Source: Flavobacterium lacustre (GTDB lineage: Bacteria; Bacteroidota; Bacteroidia; Flavobacteriales; Flavobacteriaceae). From it: 64,000 nucleotides of DNA. The notes under the pieces were generated by a model, which saw only the letters and a program-made list of their open reading frames with translations, did no database searches and was not told the origin of the DNA. The stretch is taken from positions 2,108,001-2,172,000 of the forward strand of contig NZ_CP114882.2 of assembly GCF_027474525.2 (NCBI RefSeq), in the 5' to 3' direction. The position numbers and the translations under genes were made by a program. This document shows, piece after piece, positions 9,656 through 18,431 of this stretch; position 1 is the first letter of the stretch; every line of letters begins with the position of its first letter.

Positions 9656-9663
9656 CAAATTTA
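9656..9663 (-). promoter_or_regulatory. Bacteroidota -7 box TAAATTTG
   Basis: Perfect box 21 bp upstream of the GAF-protein ATG at 9634. Confidence 0.6.
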
Positions 9664-9705
9664 CAAATAAACCCAATTTCACGTGTTTGTTTTTATTTTT
9701 ATTTT

Positions 9706-9742
9706 AAAAAATAATCCCCAACTACAGTTGTAATTGAGGATT
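9706..9742 (-). terminator. Rho-independent terminator of the NdpA-like gene
   Basis: On the minus strand a 30-base hairpin (9742-9713) pairs AATCCTCAATTAC with its partner through two G-U wobbles and is followed by a T-rich run (9711-9706). Confidence 0.7.
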
Positions 9743-9770
9743 AGGAATCGTGTTTTTTTTAATTTAAATA

Positions 9771-10829
9771 TTAACTTTTTTCTTCTTTATTAAAATAAAC
9801 TAAGTAGTAATACATTTGTTTTTCTTCGTCCCATCCTTTTTCAACAAATTTCTCTGCACTTTCAGGGTTGATAAAATCCATTTTTATCTGTATGTGCGTA
9901 TCTAAATTAATCACGTTTTTGATTGATTTTCTTGCATCAGAAACTGCGGCATTTGCAATAGGGAAAGTAGTTACATCCTCAATGCTGTATTTTTCGCCTT
10001 TATCTATTTTGTAGTTTTTAAATTCCGGAATCAAATCAGGATTGTCTAAAACTTCATTCAAGAAATTGGTTTCTTCAAATTGGTCATTTTTGGCAAAATA
10101 ATTTACAGAACGATTCATGAACATTACTTCTTCTTTCTTGTCTTCGGCAGGAAAAACGACGTCTTTGGCAAAGTTCTGACAGAATTTCAGATATTTTTTG
10201 GTGATGAAATTTTCATCCTCGAATGCATCAACACATAAAAAATGTTCCAACCAATATCTGGCATCATAACGATTGCTGTCTACGGTTAAGATTTTGTATC
10301 CTTCTTCTTTTTTGTAATTAAAAATCAAACACCCTTTGTCTAATTTATTCAAGCTCACTCCATGTTGCAAAATCATTTCTAAATGCGTTTCTTTTTCTTC
10401 AAATTGTAAAAAGTCCGCTTGAATTTCACTTTTAAAAATCCCAATCGCATCTACAACCGTGTTGTCAATATTTACATTAGTCAAATACGTAATATAAACT
10501 TCACCATTCTTGATGTGCGGATGATTTGATTGTTCAAATAAATGTTTGGTGATTTTTTTTGAACCGTCGTGCAACGTATTTGGATTCTCAAAAATTTCTG
10601 TAGCAAACTTAAACATATCATTGTAGTCTAAATCTACTTCGTGTGCAAATTGAAAATAATTTTCTTCTTTTTCCCGAAAAGGCTTCAAGAAAAATTCTTT
10701 CATCAGCGGTACAATTTCATCATTTAAATTGAAAGGTTGTTCTGATAAAAAAATAGCTTCGTTGCGGCTTTTGTTTCCAACGCGATGTATGGATAGCGTC
10801 TCGATGTGGGTGTTGAATAAGTTGATCAT
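9771..10829 (-). CDS. Nucleoid-associated protein, NdpA/YejK family
   Basis: 352 residues, close to the 37-kDa size of the family. The start MINLFNTHIETLSIHRVGNK and the middle LTNVNIDNTVVDAIGIFK fit the NdpA pattern (a beta-rich N-terminal domain for RNA/DNA association). Members copurify with the bacterial nucleoid; the exact role is unclear. It is a single-gene unit with its own terminator downstream and another hairpin terminator separating it from the acidic protein gene upstream. Confidence 0.75.
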   Translation of the reverse strand: MINLFNTHIETLSIHRVGNKSRNEAIFLSEQPFNLNDEIVPLMKEFFLKPFREKEENYFQFAHEVDLDYNDMFKFATEIFENPNTLHDGSKKITKHLFEQSNHPHIKNGEVYITYLTNVNIDNTVVDAIGIFKSEIQADFLQFEEKETHLEMILQHGVSLNKLDKGCLIFNYKKEEGYKILTVDSNRYDARYWLEHFLCVDAFEDENFITKKYLKFCQNFAKDVVFPAEDKKEEVMFMNRSVNYFAKNDQFEETNFLNEVLDNPDLIPEFKNYKIDKGEKYSIEDVTTFPIANAAVSDARKSIKNVINLDTHIQIKMDFINPESAEKFVEKGWDEEKQMYYYLVYFNKEEKS

Positions 10830-10854
10830 TTCTTTATTTTTTTTATTTTAGATG

Positions 10855-10898
10855 AAAAAGCCAAGATAAAAGAGGAATGTGAAGTCTTTTATCTTGGC
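10855..10898 (-). terminator. Rho-independent terminator after the pRiA4b-like gene
   Basis: Perfect 14-bp inverted repeat (GCCAAGATAAAAGA at 10860-10873 with its complement at 10885-10898), followed on the minus strand by TTTTT (10859-10855). Confidence 0.8.
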
Positions 10899-10923
10899 CC
10901 TTGATTCTTAATTTCTTAATTTT

Positions 10924-11463
10924 CTAATTCCAATTTTCTTCAAATCCGTAATCTTCAAAGCTGTCGTCGCCCTCAAACATATCAAGGTCTTCTTCGTCTA
11001 TATCATCTTCAAATTCTCCGTAAATATCGTCATGCATGTCCGCTTCAAAGTTTTTCTCCATAGCTTCATCAGGCATTTCTCCGTGTGAAAAAATAGTTTC
11101 CGGATACATATTTCCTGCAATAGGATCTTCAATAGCGGCTAGTTCAACCAGAAATGTCCACATGTTGATGAAATCATAAACGTAGATAATTTTGGTATTT
11201 TGTTCATCTAAAATATCAGACAATTGGTAATCGCTCATGACTTTTTGTTCACCTGGTATATCACCGGTATCAAAAAGCGAAATTTCATCTTCCTGATTCC
11301 AAGTTTCATCACAAGTGTAGAAAGAAGCGACTTCCATACCGTCAAAACCAAAAGAATTGAAGATTGCATTGTGTAAATCTTCTAAAGTGTCTTCTTCAAG
11401 AATGGCAATGTCTCTAAAAACATCTTCTTCTGCATCCAGAATTACTCGAAATTTATAAACCAT
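10924..11463 (-). CDS. pRiA4b ORF-3-like / IS1096 passenger TnpR-like protein
   Basis: 179 residues. The N-terminal 120 residues match the pRiA4b ORF-3-like fold (YKFRVILDAEEDVFRDI, LHNAIFNSFGFD, KIIYVYDFINMWTF). The last 50 residues are an extremely acidic tail rich in Asp and Glu. The family name comes from mobile elements, but no transposase, inverted repeat or insertion-sequence remnant is nearby, and Bacteroidota carry this gene as a normal chromosomal locus. Function unknown. It has a perfect -7 box and its own terminator. Confidence 0.7.
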   Translation of the reverse strand: MVYKFRVILDAEEDVFRDIAILEEDTLEDLHNAIFNSFGFDGMEVASFYTCDETWNQEDEISLFDTGDIPGEQKVMSDYQLSDILDEQNTKIIYVYDFINMWTFLVELAAIEDPIAGNMYPETIFSHGEMPDEAMEKNFEADMHDDIYGEFEDDIDEEDLDMFEGDDSFEDYGFEENWN

Positions 11464-11486
11464 AATCTTTGTTTTTATTGAAAAGC

Positions 11487-11494
11487 CAAAGGTA
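11487..11494 (-). promoter_or_regulatory. Bacteroidota -7 box TACCTTTG
   Basis: Perfect box 23 bp upstream of the ATG at 11463. Confidence 0.55.
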
Positions 11495-11546
11495 AAATTT
11501 AATTTTGATTTAATTTTTCAGATTGTTGATTTGTTGAAAAGATTAT

Positions 11547-12155
11547 TCAGGTAATTGTATCAGTTTTGAAAACTGCCCGAATTCTCTTTTTTATTTTATG
11601 ATACTTTTTATGATTTGGATATTGTCTTTTCGAAGTCATATTATTGAAAATTAACGCTGCTAAAAGTAAAATCAACACACCAATTAGTACCGGAGATAAT
11701 AGATAAGTATATCCAAGCGCTTTTATTTTATCGGAACCAATAATAGCGATAAGAGCCGTTGCGCCTCCCGGCGGGTGCAAAGTTTTGGTAATTTGCATCA
11801 AAACAATAGAAAGTGAAACTGCCAATGGAGCCGCAATCCAAATAATATCAGGAACTAATTTGTGAACGGTAACACCTATAAATGCAGAGATTAAGTGCCC
11901 GCCAACCAAGTTTCGGGGTTGCGAAAATGGACTTTGGATAATACCGTAAACTAACACACTCGATGCGCCAAAAGAGCCAATTAAATACACCGCATCATTT
12001 CCTGAAAAATGGATAGATTGGATATAAGCTAATATTCCGATAGCAACAAATGAACCTATGAAAGCCCAGAAATGCTCTTCAAAGTCAACTAAAGTCTCTT
12101 TATAAAGAATATATTTTGTTTTACGATAGCTTCGTTTTATTTTCTGAATTGGCAT
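11547..12155 (-). CDS. HPP-family integral membrane protein
   Basis: 202 residues with four to five hydrophobic helices and the family motif LHPPGGATAL at about 126-135, plus SQPRNLVGGH in the preceding loop. HPP proteins have been linked to nitrite transport in cyanobacteria and chloroplasts; the bacterial substrate here is not known. The gene begins 9 bp after the ClC gene ends, so the two are co-transcribed, which suggests linked anion movement. The C-terminus is a basic cytoplasmic tail. Confidence 0.8.
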   Translation of the reverse strand: MPIQKIKRSYRKTKYILYKETLVDFEEHFWAFIGSFVAIGILAYIQSIHFSGNDAVYLIGSFGASSVLVYGIIQSPFSQPRNLVGGHLISAFIGVTVHKLVPDIIWIAAPLAVSLSIVLMQITKTLHPPGGATALIAIIGSDKIKALGYTYLLSPVLIGVLILLLAALIFNNMTSKRQYPNHKKYHKIKKRIRAVFKTDTIT

Positions 12156-12164
12156 AGATTATTA

Positions 12165-13445
12165 TTATTTTGATAAACTGGGAGAATAGGAATAAACGGT
12201 AAATGGACAGATTAATTTTGCTGTATATTTTGAGATGAGACAAACCGCTAAAATGGGAATAAATAACGTGTAATCATTCGTTAATCCGCAGACTAAGAAA
12301 ATAGCAGTAAAGGGAGCGTGAATACTGGCGCTCAAAACAGCTGCCATACCAATGACCATAAAGTTAACAGGAATTACATTTGCGTTTAAATAGGTGTTTA
12401 AAATCAGAGCAACCAGCAATCCTAAAAAAGCACCAATGAAAAGGCTTGGCGCAAATACTCCTCCGTCGCCACCAGAAGCAAGTGTTATTGAAGTTACAAT
12501 TGGTTTCAAAAGTATAATTCCAATAAAAGTAAATGCCAATGAAAAAGATAACGGGATTTCATTTGAACCTGCAAATAAAGTTTTGATGGCATGATAACCT
12601 TCGCCATAAAGTTGAGGAAAAATAAATAAGGAAATACTCAAAAGGAGAGAACCTGTAAGGATTTTGAAATATTGAACTTTTATTTTTGAAAATTGGGATT
12701 TGAAAAACAGCACACAACGCGTGAGATAAACTGAATTTATTCCGGCTAAAATTCCCAAAAGTATAAAATAAGGAATCGCTCTTAGATGCCAAGTTGTAAT
12801 CGTTACTATAAATAAAGGCTTTTCATTCAGTAAAAAAACAAGCCCGAAAGCTGTTGCAACAGCAATTAGATTACTGATTAAAAAAGCACGGGTTACTCTT
12901 TTTGAAATAACCTCTAATGCAAAAAGTATTCCTGCAACGGGACTGCTGAATAAAGCTGTTATTCCTGCTGCAACTCCTGCGCAAATCAATTCTGTTTTGT
13001 ATTGTCGGAATACGTTTTGTTTTCGTTGCGCTACAGCCCCTATTGTAGCTGAAGCGACAACTGTAGAAACTTCAATTCCTGTTGAGCCTCCAAAAATTAC
13101 AGTTAGTAATCCGTTAATGAAATGAGATGGAATTTTATAAAGTGGTAGATTTTTAGATGTAGAATTTGTGCTTTCAAAAACTTCCTTAATACCTTTATTT
13201 TCTTTTTTTCTAAAAAGATATTTGCGAAGGAAGTAAATGATTGAAAGTCCAAAAACAGGAAATAAAATAAAAAACAGCGGATTTGATTCCGTTTGATTAA
13301 AAAAAATATCCTCGTAATATTCTGTTATTTTTTTTAACGAAATTCCTAAAAATGCTGAAAGAAACCCAATTAGAATGGAGACAACAATAAGTTTTTGCCA
13401 TTTAATTCTTAGGTAATTTTTTTTAATCCAAGTGGTGTTATTCAT
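12165..13445 (-). CDS. ClC-family chloride channel/transporter
   Basis: 426 residues with about ten membrane helices. ClC landmarks: GGSTGIEVST, equivalent to the GREGP segment and keeping the gating glutamate; ALFSSPVAGILFALEV; GGDGGVFAPSLFIGAFLG; and the terminal FTVYSYS, matching the conserved pore tyrosine. Against E. coli ClC-ec1 the proton-path Glu203 falls on the valine of ALEV, as in ClC channels, and GSGIP is degenerate (NKGIK). The ATG at 13445 is chosen over an in-frame TTG 30 bases upstream. First gene of a two-gene operon with HPP; there is no CBS domain. Confidence 0.85.
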   Translation of the reverse strand: MNNTTWIKKNYLRIKWQKLIVVSILIGFLSAFLGISLKKITEYYEDIFFNQTESNPLFFILFPVFGLSIIYFLRKYLFRKKENKGIKEVFESTNSTSKNLPLYKIPSHFINGLLTVIFGGSTGIEVSTVVASATIGAVAQRKQNVFRQYKTELICAGVAAGITALFSSPVAGILFALEVISKRVTRAFLISNLIAVATAFGLVFLLNEKPLFIVTITTWHLRAIPYFILLGILAGINSVYLTRCVLFFKSQFSKIKVQYFKILTGSLLLSISLFIFPQLYGEGYHAIKTLFAGSNEIPLSFSLAFTFIGIILLKPIVTSITLASGGDGGVFAPSLFIGAFLGLLVALILNTYLNANVIPVNFMVIGMAAVLSASIHAPFTAIFLVCGLTNDYTLFIPILAVCLISKYTAKLICPFTVYSYSPSLSK

Positions 13446-13507
13446 TTTAAAATAAGTTAACTCTCCATTGATCAAAGGCCTTAATAAAACAATTTGTCAG
13501 AGTGTTA

Positions 13508-13515
13508 CAAATTTA
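13508..13515 (-). promoter_or_regulatory. Bacteroidota -7 box TAAATTTG for the ClC-HPP operon
   Basis: Perfect box 62 bp upstream of the ATG. A second identical TAAATTTG lies 14 bp further upstream at 13522-13529, so two start points are possible. Confidence 0.55.
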
Positions 13516-13608
13516 AATAAACAAATTTAAAATGAAATTAAAAAAGGAGTTTTTTATCTTTTTTGTGGTTTTGGTCTTAATTTTAAGATTTTACAATTCA
13601 AAATTCTT

Positions 13609-13998
13609 TTATTTTTCATAAAATTCTATTGGTAAATCATCTGGGTCGGCAATAAAAAAATAATTTTTCTGTGTATGAATATCCATTCGGATTTCTTCCG
13701 CATTAATGTTTTGTGAGGTAAAATAATTTCTAGTTTCCTGAATGTTATTTACTTCAAAAGCTAAATGTCTAAGTCCGGTTGCTTCTGGTGCGGAAACTCT
13801 TTTTGGAGCATTTTTGAACGAGAATAATTCAACAATAAAAGTACCGTTTAGTGCCAAATCTAATTTGTAGGATTCTCGTTCTTCCCTGAAAATTTCTTGA
13901 ACAATCGTCAAACCTAAAGTTTCAGTATAGAAGTGCTTTGATTTTTGATAATCGGAACAAATAATGGCAATATGATGGACTTTGTTTATAGAAAGCAT
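13609..13998 (-). CDS. VOC-family protein (glyoxalase I-like, YaeR type)
   Basis: 129 residues, one complete pair of beta-alpha-beta-beta-beta units. Metal ligands are visible: His in KVHHIAII, Glu in FIVELF, His in LRHLAFEV and Glu in LPIEFYEK. The combination resembles the SMU1112c/YaeR type of glyoxalase-like enzymes rather than true GloA; the substrate is unknown. It lies 24 bp downstream of the secreted 129-residue protein on the same strand, so the two probably share a transcript. Confidence 0.75.
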   Translation of the reverse strand: MLSINKVHHIAIICSDYQKSKHFYTETLGLTIVQEIFREERESYKLDLALNGTFIVELFSFKNAPKRVSAPEATGLRHLAFEVNNIQETRNYFTSQNINAEEIRMDIHTQKNYFFIADPDDLPIEFYEK

Positions 13999-14022
13999 GG
14001 TTGGTCGTTTAGAATTGTAATT

Positions 14023-14412
14023 TTATTTTTCGGAGCATAACCCAACAATTTCATGAAAAATATCATGCACTTCGTTTAAGGTTTTTGTTATTTCCGCATT
14101 TGTAGTTTTAGCCAGAATCATTTCGTGTAAACTTTTTGTTTTCAATTGCAGTTTTTTGATGGATTCAAGCATTGCTTCAGTTTTGAATTCTGTTGGAATT
14201 GTTGCAGTTGATAATGCAGTTGCTTTTTGAACCATTTCCTCAGAACGCAATTTAATAGGTTCTAGATTTCCTTCTTCAGCAGGATGAAAGGTTTGCGAAA
14301 TTACCTCGTGAAATGTTTTTATGGACTGCCACTTCTCAAAAGTAGATTGCGCCGATGTAGTATTTGCGATAAATAGAAGTGCAAAAAATGTAATTACCTT
14401 AAAGATTTTCAT
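14023..14412 (-). CDS. Secreted hypothetical helical protein
   Basis: 129 residues with a signal peptide (cleavage likely after TTSAQ). The mature part is about 105 residues, predicted as a helical bundle with several histidines and one Cys near the end (EVHDIFHEIVGLC). The spacing loosely recalls periplasmic four-helix metal- or heme-binding proteins, but there is no CxxCH, so I do not assign a cofactor. It is preceded by a perfect -7 box and followed by the VOC gene. Confidence 0.55.
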   Translation of the reverse strand: MKIFKVITFFALLFIANTTSAQSTFEKWQSIKTFHEVISQTFHPAEEGNLEPIKLRSEEMVQKATALSTATIPTEFKTEAMLESIKKLQLKTKSLHEMILAKTTNAEITKTLNEVHDIFHEIVGLCSEK

Positions 14413-14438
14413 AGCATATTATTTTTAGGGGTTTAAAA

Positions 14439-14446
14439 CAAAAATA
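14439..14446 (-). promoter_or_regulatory. Bacteroidota -7 box TATTTTTG
   Basis: Perfect box 26 bp upstream of the ATG at 14412; it lies in the 39-bp gap after the acetyltransferase stop. Confidence 0.55.
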
Positions 14447-14451
14447 AGGTT

Positions 14452-15009
14452 TTATTCGTTTAGTTTCCGAATCACTTTTGCAGGATTTCCTACAGCCAAT
14501 GAATTGTCTGGAATATCCTTAGTCACCACAGAACCAGCCCCGATAACGCAACCGTTTCCGATGGTTATACCCGGACAAATCACAGTGTTTCCGCCAATCC
14601 AGCAGTCGTTTCCAATGGTTATTGGTAGCGCATTTTCAAGCGTTTTTCTCAGTTCAGCATCAAGCGGATGGGTTGCTGTGTATAATTGAACTCCGGGTGC
14701 AAAAAACACATTAGAACCTATTGTTACTTTGGCACAGTCTAAAACAACACAATTTACATTGAAATATACATTTTCTCCACAACTGATATTGTAGCCGTAA
14801 TCACAGAAAAAAGGAGGTTCAATATAGAGATTTGGTCCGGCATTTGGAATTAATTCTCGGAGTATTTCGCGGGCTTTTTTGGTAATTCTATATTCAATGA
14901 CGTTTAATCGATGCAGTAAATTTTTCGACCTTCGTCTGTCTTTTACCAAAACAGGATCGCCTGCCAAATAATAGTCTCCCGCAATCATTTTTTCTTTTTC
15001 TGTATTCAT
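14452..15009 (-). CDS. Sugar O-acetyltransferase (maltose/galactoside acetyltransferase family)
   Basis: 185 residues, the usual length. The N-terminal MIAGDYYLAGDPVLVKDR is the Mac domain; the rest is a left-handed beta helix with hexapeptide repeats (CWIGGNTVICPGITIGNG, CVIGAGSVVTKDIP). The catalytic histidine is in YTATHPLD. It transfers acetyl from acetyl-CoA to a sugar hydroxyl in the cytoplasm; the true acceptor is unknown. Monocistronic, with its own -7 box. Confidence 0.85.
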   Translation of the reverse strand: MNTEKEKMIAGDYYLAGDPVLVKDRRRSKNLLHRLNVIEYRITKKAREILRELIPNAGPNLYIEPPFFCDYGYNISCGENVYFNVNCVVLDCAKVTIGSNVFFAPGVQLYTATHPLDAELRKTLENALPITIGNDCWIGGNTVICPGITIGNGCVIGAGSVVTKDIPDNSLAVGNPAKVIRKLNE

Positions 15010-15037
15010 AATAAAAGGTCATTTTAGTAAAAGGCTT

Positions 15038-15045
15038 CAAAAGTA
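15038..15045 (-). promoter_or_regulatory. Bacteroidota -7 box TACTTTTG
   Basis: Perfect box 28 bp upstream of the ATG at 15009. Confidence 0.55.
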
Positions 15046-15099
15046 AAAATAGCGCATCCTTTTCTTTTTTGAAATAAAATAACAGAAATTTATTATTCT

Positions 15100-15147
15100 A
15101 AAAAAAAACTTCTGTTTTTAAAGCGATTATTTCTTTACAAACAGAAG
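15100..15147 (-). terminator. Rho-independent terminator of the carbonic anhydrase gene
   Basis: 9-bp stem (15147-15139 with 15117-15109, CTTCTGTTT and its complement) followed on the minus strand by nine T residues (15108-15100). Confidence 0.75.
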
Positions 15148-15168
15148 GTTTTTTAAACTGATTTTTAA

Positions 15169-15831
15169 TTATTGTACAGATACCACTTTTCCGGTATGAA
15201 TGTCATATAACATCGGAATTACTTTGATTTCTTTTTGATTTAGGAATTCATTTTTCAAAATTAAGTTTGCAGAATGCTTGATATTTGCAATAACACATTC
15301 TTGTAAATGAGCTTTGTGTGGTCTTGGCACTTTATTCTCTTCATCTTCCGCTTTCAGGGTGTTAATAATGTCTTCGATGTGGTCGTGTTTTAAACTTTTG
15401 GTTTCAGTTTCGGCTGTGACATTTTCGACAAAAGCTTTTACAGCACCACATTCGGTATGCCCAAGCACAATTATCACTTTGGTTTTTAAATGTTCCACTG
15501 CATATTCGATGCTTCCCATATCTAAATCCGAGATTAAGTTTCCGGCATTTCGCACCACAAATAAATCGCCTAAACCTTGATCAAAAACAATTTCGGGACT
15601 TACGCGACTGTCTGAGCAAGTAATTACGACTGCAATGGGGTGTTGGGCTTTTTCGTTGTTTAAAATAGCATCTTTATTTTGATGCGGATGAAGTTGTTTG
15701 TTGTCTAAAAAGCGTTTGTTCCCGTTGGCCAGTTTTTCAATGGGATTGGTAGCGTTGTCTTCATTAATTTGTTCTTTACAGCTTGATAAAAAAAGGCTAA
15801 CAAGCAAAAAGCTAATGTAAAAGGGTTTCAT
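15169..15831 (-). CDS. Beta-class carbonic anhydrase, lipoprotein form
   Basis: 220 residues. Residues 1-18 are a lipoprotein signal (LFLSSC, C18). The catalytic domain has the zinc ligands C72 (in TCSDSR, with D74/R76), H125 and C128 (GHTECGAV). It interconverts CO2 and bicarbonate, here in the periplasm or on the envelope. ATG 15831 is chosen; a longer reading from TTG 15858 is excluded because that TTG is part of the -7 box and would not be in the transcript. Most beta enzymes are cytoplasmic, so the lipid anchor is worth noting. Confidence 0.88.
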   Translation of the reverse strand: MKPFYISFLLVSLFLSSCKEQINEDNATNPIEKLANGNKRFLDNKQLHPHQNKDAILNNEKAQHPIAVVITCSDSRVSPEIVFDQGLGDLFVVRNAGNLISDLDMGSIEYAVEHLKTKVIIVLGHTECGAVKAFVENVTAETETKSLKHDHIEDIINTLKAEDEENKVPRPHKAHLQECVIANIKHSANLILKNEFLNQKEIKVIPMLYDIHTGKVVSVQ

Positions 15832-15855
15832 TTTTTTTAAAGTTTTAGTTACGTT

Positions 15856-15863
15856 CAAATTTA
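15856..15863 (-). promoter_or_regulatory. Bacteroidota -7 box TAAATTTG
   Basis: Perfect box 24 bp upstream of the carbonic anhydrase ATG. Its final TTG coincides with the alternative TTG start, which decides the start codon. Confidence 0.6.
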
Positions 15864-16096
15864 AGGATTTTGTACGTATTGGCTTGGCTTTGCGCAGTAG
15901 TAATAGCCCTTTTTTTGTACCGAAAAGGATATTTATAAATGGTCTGAATAAAGTTAAAAAGAGTGCTTGTTTTTTACAAATGAAAGAGAAAATATGAGGG
16001 AATCACAATTCATCCTACAAATTCAACAGTTCGGTAATGCCTTTTTCTCGTTTATGTTTTTGTGGAAGATATTTGCTTCATCAAAACCGAAATATT

Positions 16097-18256
16097 ATGA
16101 AGACTATTTTTACTCTTGCTGTTCTTTTTTACTCGATTACCATTTTTTCGCAAGCGACACTTTCGGGTAAAGTGGTTGATGAAAAAGGAAAACCTGTTGC
16201 AGGAGCCAATATTTATTTAGAAGGTACTTATGACGGAACTTCCAGTGACGAAAAAGGAGATTTTAATTTTAGTACGACGACAACCGGGAATCAAATTTTG
16301 GTAGTGAGTTTCTTGATTTATGAGACTTCAAAAATGGAGATACAGGTTGCTGATTTTCAAAATAAAACAATCAAATTAAAAGAAAGTGTAACGGCGCTCG
16401 ATGCTGTTGTTGTTACAGCTGGAACACTGGAATCTGGTGAAAAAGCGAGAGTTTCTGTTTTGAAACCATTAGATATAGTCACTACCGCAGGTTCTGCAGG
16501 AAATATTATTGCGGCTTTGCAAACGTTGCCGGGTACGCAAAATGTAGGGGAAGACGGAAGGCTGTTTGTTCGTGGTGGTGAGGCAAATGAAACTCAAACA
16601 TTTGTAGATGGTATCCGGGTAGCGCAGCCGTATGGTGCCAGTACTAATAATGTACCAACACGCGGGCGTTTTTCACCGTTTTTATTTAGCGGAATGGCTT
16701 TTTCAACTGGTGGATATTCTGCAGAATATGGAGAGGCTTTATCGAGTGTTTTGTTGTTGAATACACAAGATGAACCGGATCAAAATAAAACAGAAGTATC
16801 TGTAATGACGGTTGGTTTGGGAGTTGGTAATACTCAAAAATGGAAAAAAAGCGCTTTGAGTGTAAATACCGCTTACCTTAATTTAGCTCCGTATCAGGCT
16901 GTAGTTCCTCAAAATGTAGATTGGAACAGCCCGTTTCAATCTTTGTCCGGAGAAACGGTTTATCGCTACAATTTCAACAACGGAATCCTGAAATTATACG
17001 CTGCTTTTGATGCCTCAAAATTTGATATTAATCAAGAAAATAGTAATTCAGAAGAAAAAATCAGAGTTAATTTAAACAACAATAATTTCTATTTTAATAC
17101 TTCTTATAAAGGCGTTTTTGGAGACAATTGGCAAATTACTTCGGGTTTGAGTTATGCTTTAAGTAAAAATAAAATAGATATTGATTCAGATGTTGTTGCT
17201 AATGATGAAAAAGCGGCGCATTTGAAATTAAAATTGAAAAAAAGTTTCTCAGATCGATTCAAATTGTCCTTTGGAGCTGATTATTTTACGACTCATTTCA
17301 ATGAAAATTTCAAAGAAAATCTAGGAACAATAAATACCAGTGGATACAACTCAAACATCGCTGCTTTTTATACTGAAGCTGATGTTTTCTTTTCTAAAAA
17401 ACTGGCGGCAAAAGTAGGTTTAAGAGCTTCAAATAATGATTTGTTAGGGGAAACGGCTATTTCTCCAAGAATTTCATTCGCATACAAAGTGGCTAAAAAT
17501 AGTCAGTTTTCATTGGCCTACGGAGATTTTACACAAACGCCGTCGGTTGATTATATCAAATATGCTAAATTTCATCAGTTTGAGAGCGAAAAAGCGTCGC
17601 ATTACATTGTGAATTTTCAATATAATGAAGCAGGAAAAACCTTTAGAGCCGAAGCATATTACAAAGACTACAGCAATTTAGTGCAATATGATACGCCGTC
17701 TGTTCAATATAATTCTGTTTTTAGTAATGGCGGTTCCGGCTATGCGAAAGGATTGGATTTGTTTTGGAGAGACGGAAAATCAATTCAGAATTTAGAATAT
17801 TGGGTTTCCTATTCGTATATCGATACGGAGCGACTGTATAAAAATTTTAGCGCCCAGACAACGCCAAGTTTTGTCGCCGATCATAGTTTATCTGTTGTCA
17901 CTAAATATTGGATTTCGGATTTGAAATCACAAATCGGATTCACTAATTCCTACAGTTCAGGACGTCCCTATAACAATCCGAATGAAAATCAATTTATGAA
18001 CGAAAAAACAAAATCATACCATAATTTGAGTTTTAATTGGGCATATTTGTTGTCCTCACAAAAGATTTTGTATTTCTCCGTTTCTAATGTTTTGGGCAGT
18101 CAAAATGTATTTGGCTATGATTACGCGAAACAACCGGATGCGACAGGTTTTTATAAAAGGACTGCAATTACGCCTACTGCGGATCGCTTTTTCTTTGTTG
18201 GTTTCTTTTGGACTATCAGCAACGACAAAAAAGACAATCAACTTAAGAATCTTTAA
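16097..18256 (+). CDS. TonB-dependent outer-membrane receptor with CarboxypepD_reg-like N-terminal domain
   Basis: 719 residues. Signal peptide (ITIFSQ), then a CarboxypepD_reg-like domain at about 20-100 (LSGKVVDEKGKPVAGANI), a plug domain at 110-220 with GGEANETQTFVDGI, and a barrel to the C-terminus. Residues before the plug (DAVVVTAG) may be a weak TonB box. ATG 16097 gives the signal peptide at the N-terminus; an upstream in-frame ATG at 16037 would bury it. The substrate is unknown and no SusD-like partner follows. The next genes encode a secreted repeat protein and a LytS/LytTR system, which may form one envelope-sensing neighbourhood. Confidence 0.85.
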   Translation: MKTIFTLAVLFYSITIFSQATLSGKVVDEKGKPVAGANIYLEGTYDGTSSDEKGDFNFSTTTTGNQILVVSFLIYETSKMEIQVADFQNKTIKLKESVTALDAVVVTAGTLESGEKARVSVLKPLDIVTTAGSAGNIIAALQTLPGTQNVGEDGRLFVRGGEANETQTFVDGIRVAQPYGASTNNVPTRGRFSPFLFSGMAFSTGGYSAEYGEALSSVLLLNTQDEPDQNKTEVSVMTVGLGVGNTQKWKKSALSVNTAYLNLAPYQAVVPQNVDWNSPFQSLSGETVYRYNFNNGILKLYAAFDASKFDINQENSNSEEKIRVNLNNNNFYFNTSYKGVFGDNWQITSGLSYALSKNKIDIDSDVVANDEKAAHLKLKLKKSFSDRFKLSFGADYFTTHFNENFKENLGTINTSGYNSNIAAFYTEADVFFSKKLAAKVGLRASNNDLLGETAISPRISFAYKVAKNSQFSLAYGDFTQTPSVDYIKYAKFHQFESEKASHYIVNFQYNEAGKTFRAEAYYKDYSNLVQYDTPSVQYNSVFSNGGSGYAKGLDLFWRDGKSIQNLEYWVSYSYIDTERLYKNFSAQTTPSFVADHSLSVVTKYWISDLKSQIGFTNSYSSGRPYNNPNENQFMNEKTKSYHNLSFNWAYLLSSQKILYFSVSNVLGSQNVFGYDYAKQPDATGFYKRTAITPTADRFFFVGFFWTISNDKKDNQLKNL

Positions 18257-18431
18257 TTCTATTCAGAGTTACTGAGGGTTTTATAACTTTCTGCAGTAAT
18301 GACAATTCATCTCTCAAAAATGACAGTTCAGTAAGTATAAATTTTAAAAGTTGAAAAGCAGACATACTTTTGAAGTATAATTATTTGAAGTTTCAATCAT
18401 CAAAATAACTAACATTTAAAACCTAGAAATC

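Noticed and set aside
10924..11463. A mobile element, from the family name (IS1096 passenger, plasmid pRiA4b)
   Set aside because: There is no transposase, terminal repeat or target duplication nearby, and the gene has its own promoter and terminator.
15967..16170. A 67-codon plus-strand frame upstream of the TonB receptor
   Set aside because: It overlaps the receptor's signal peptide in another frame and lacks a promoter.
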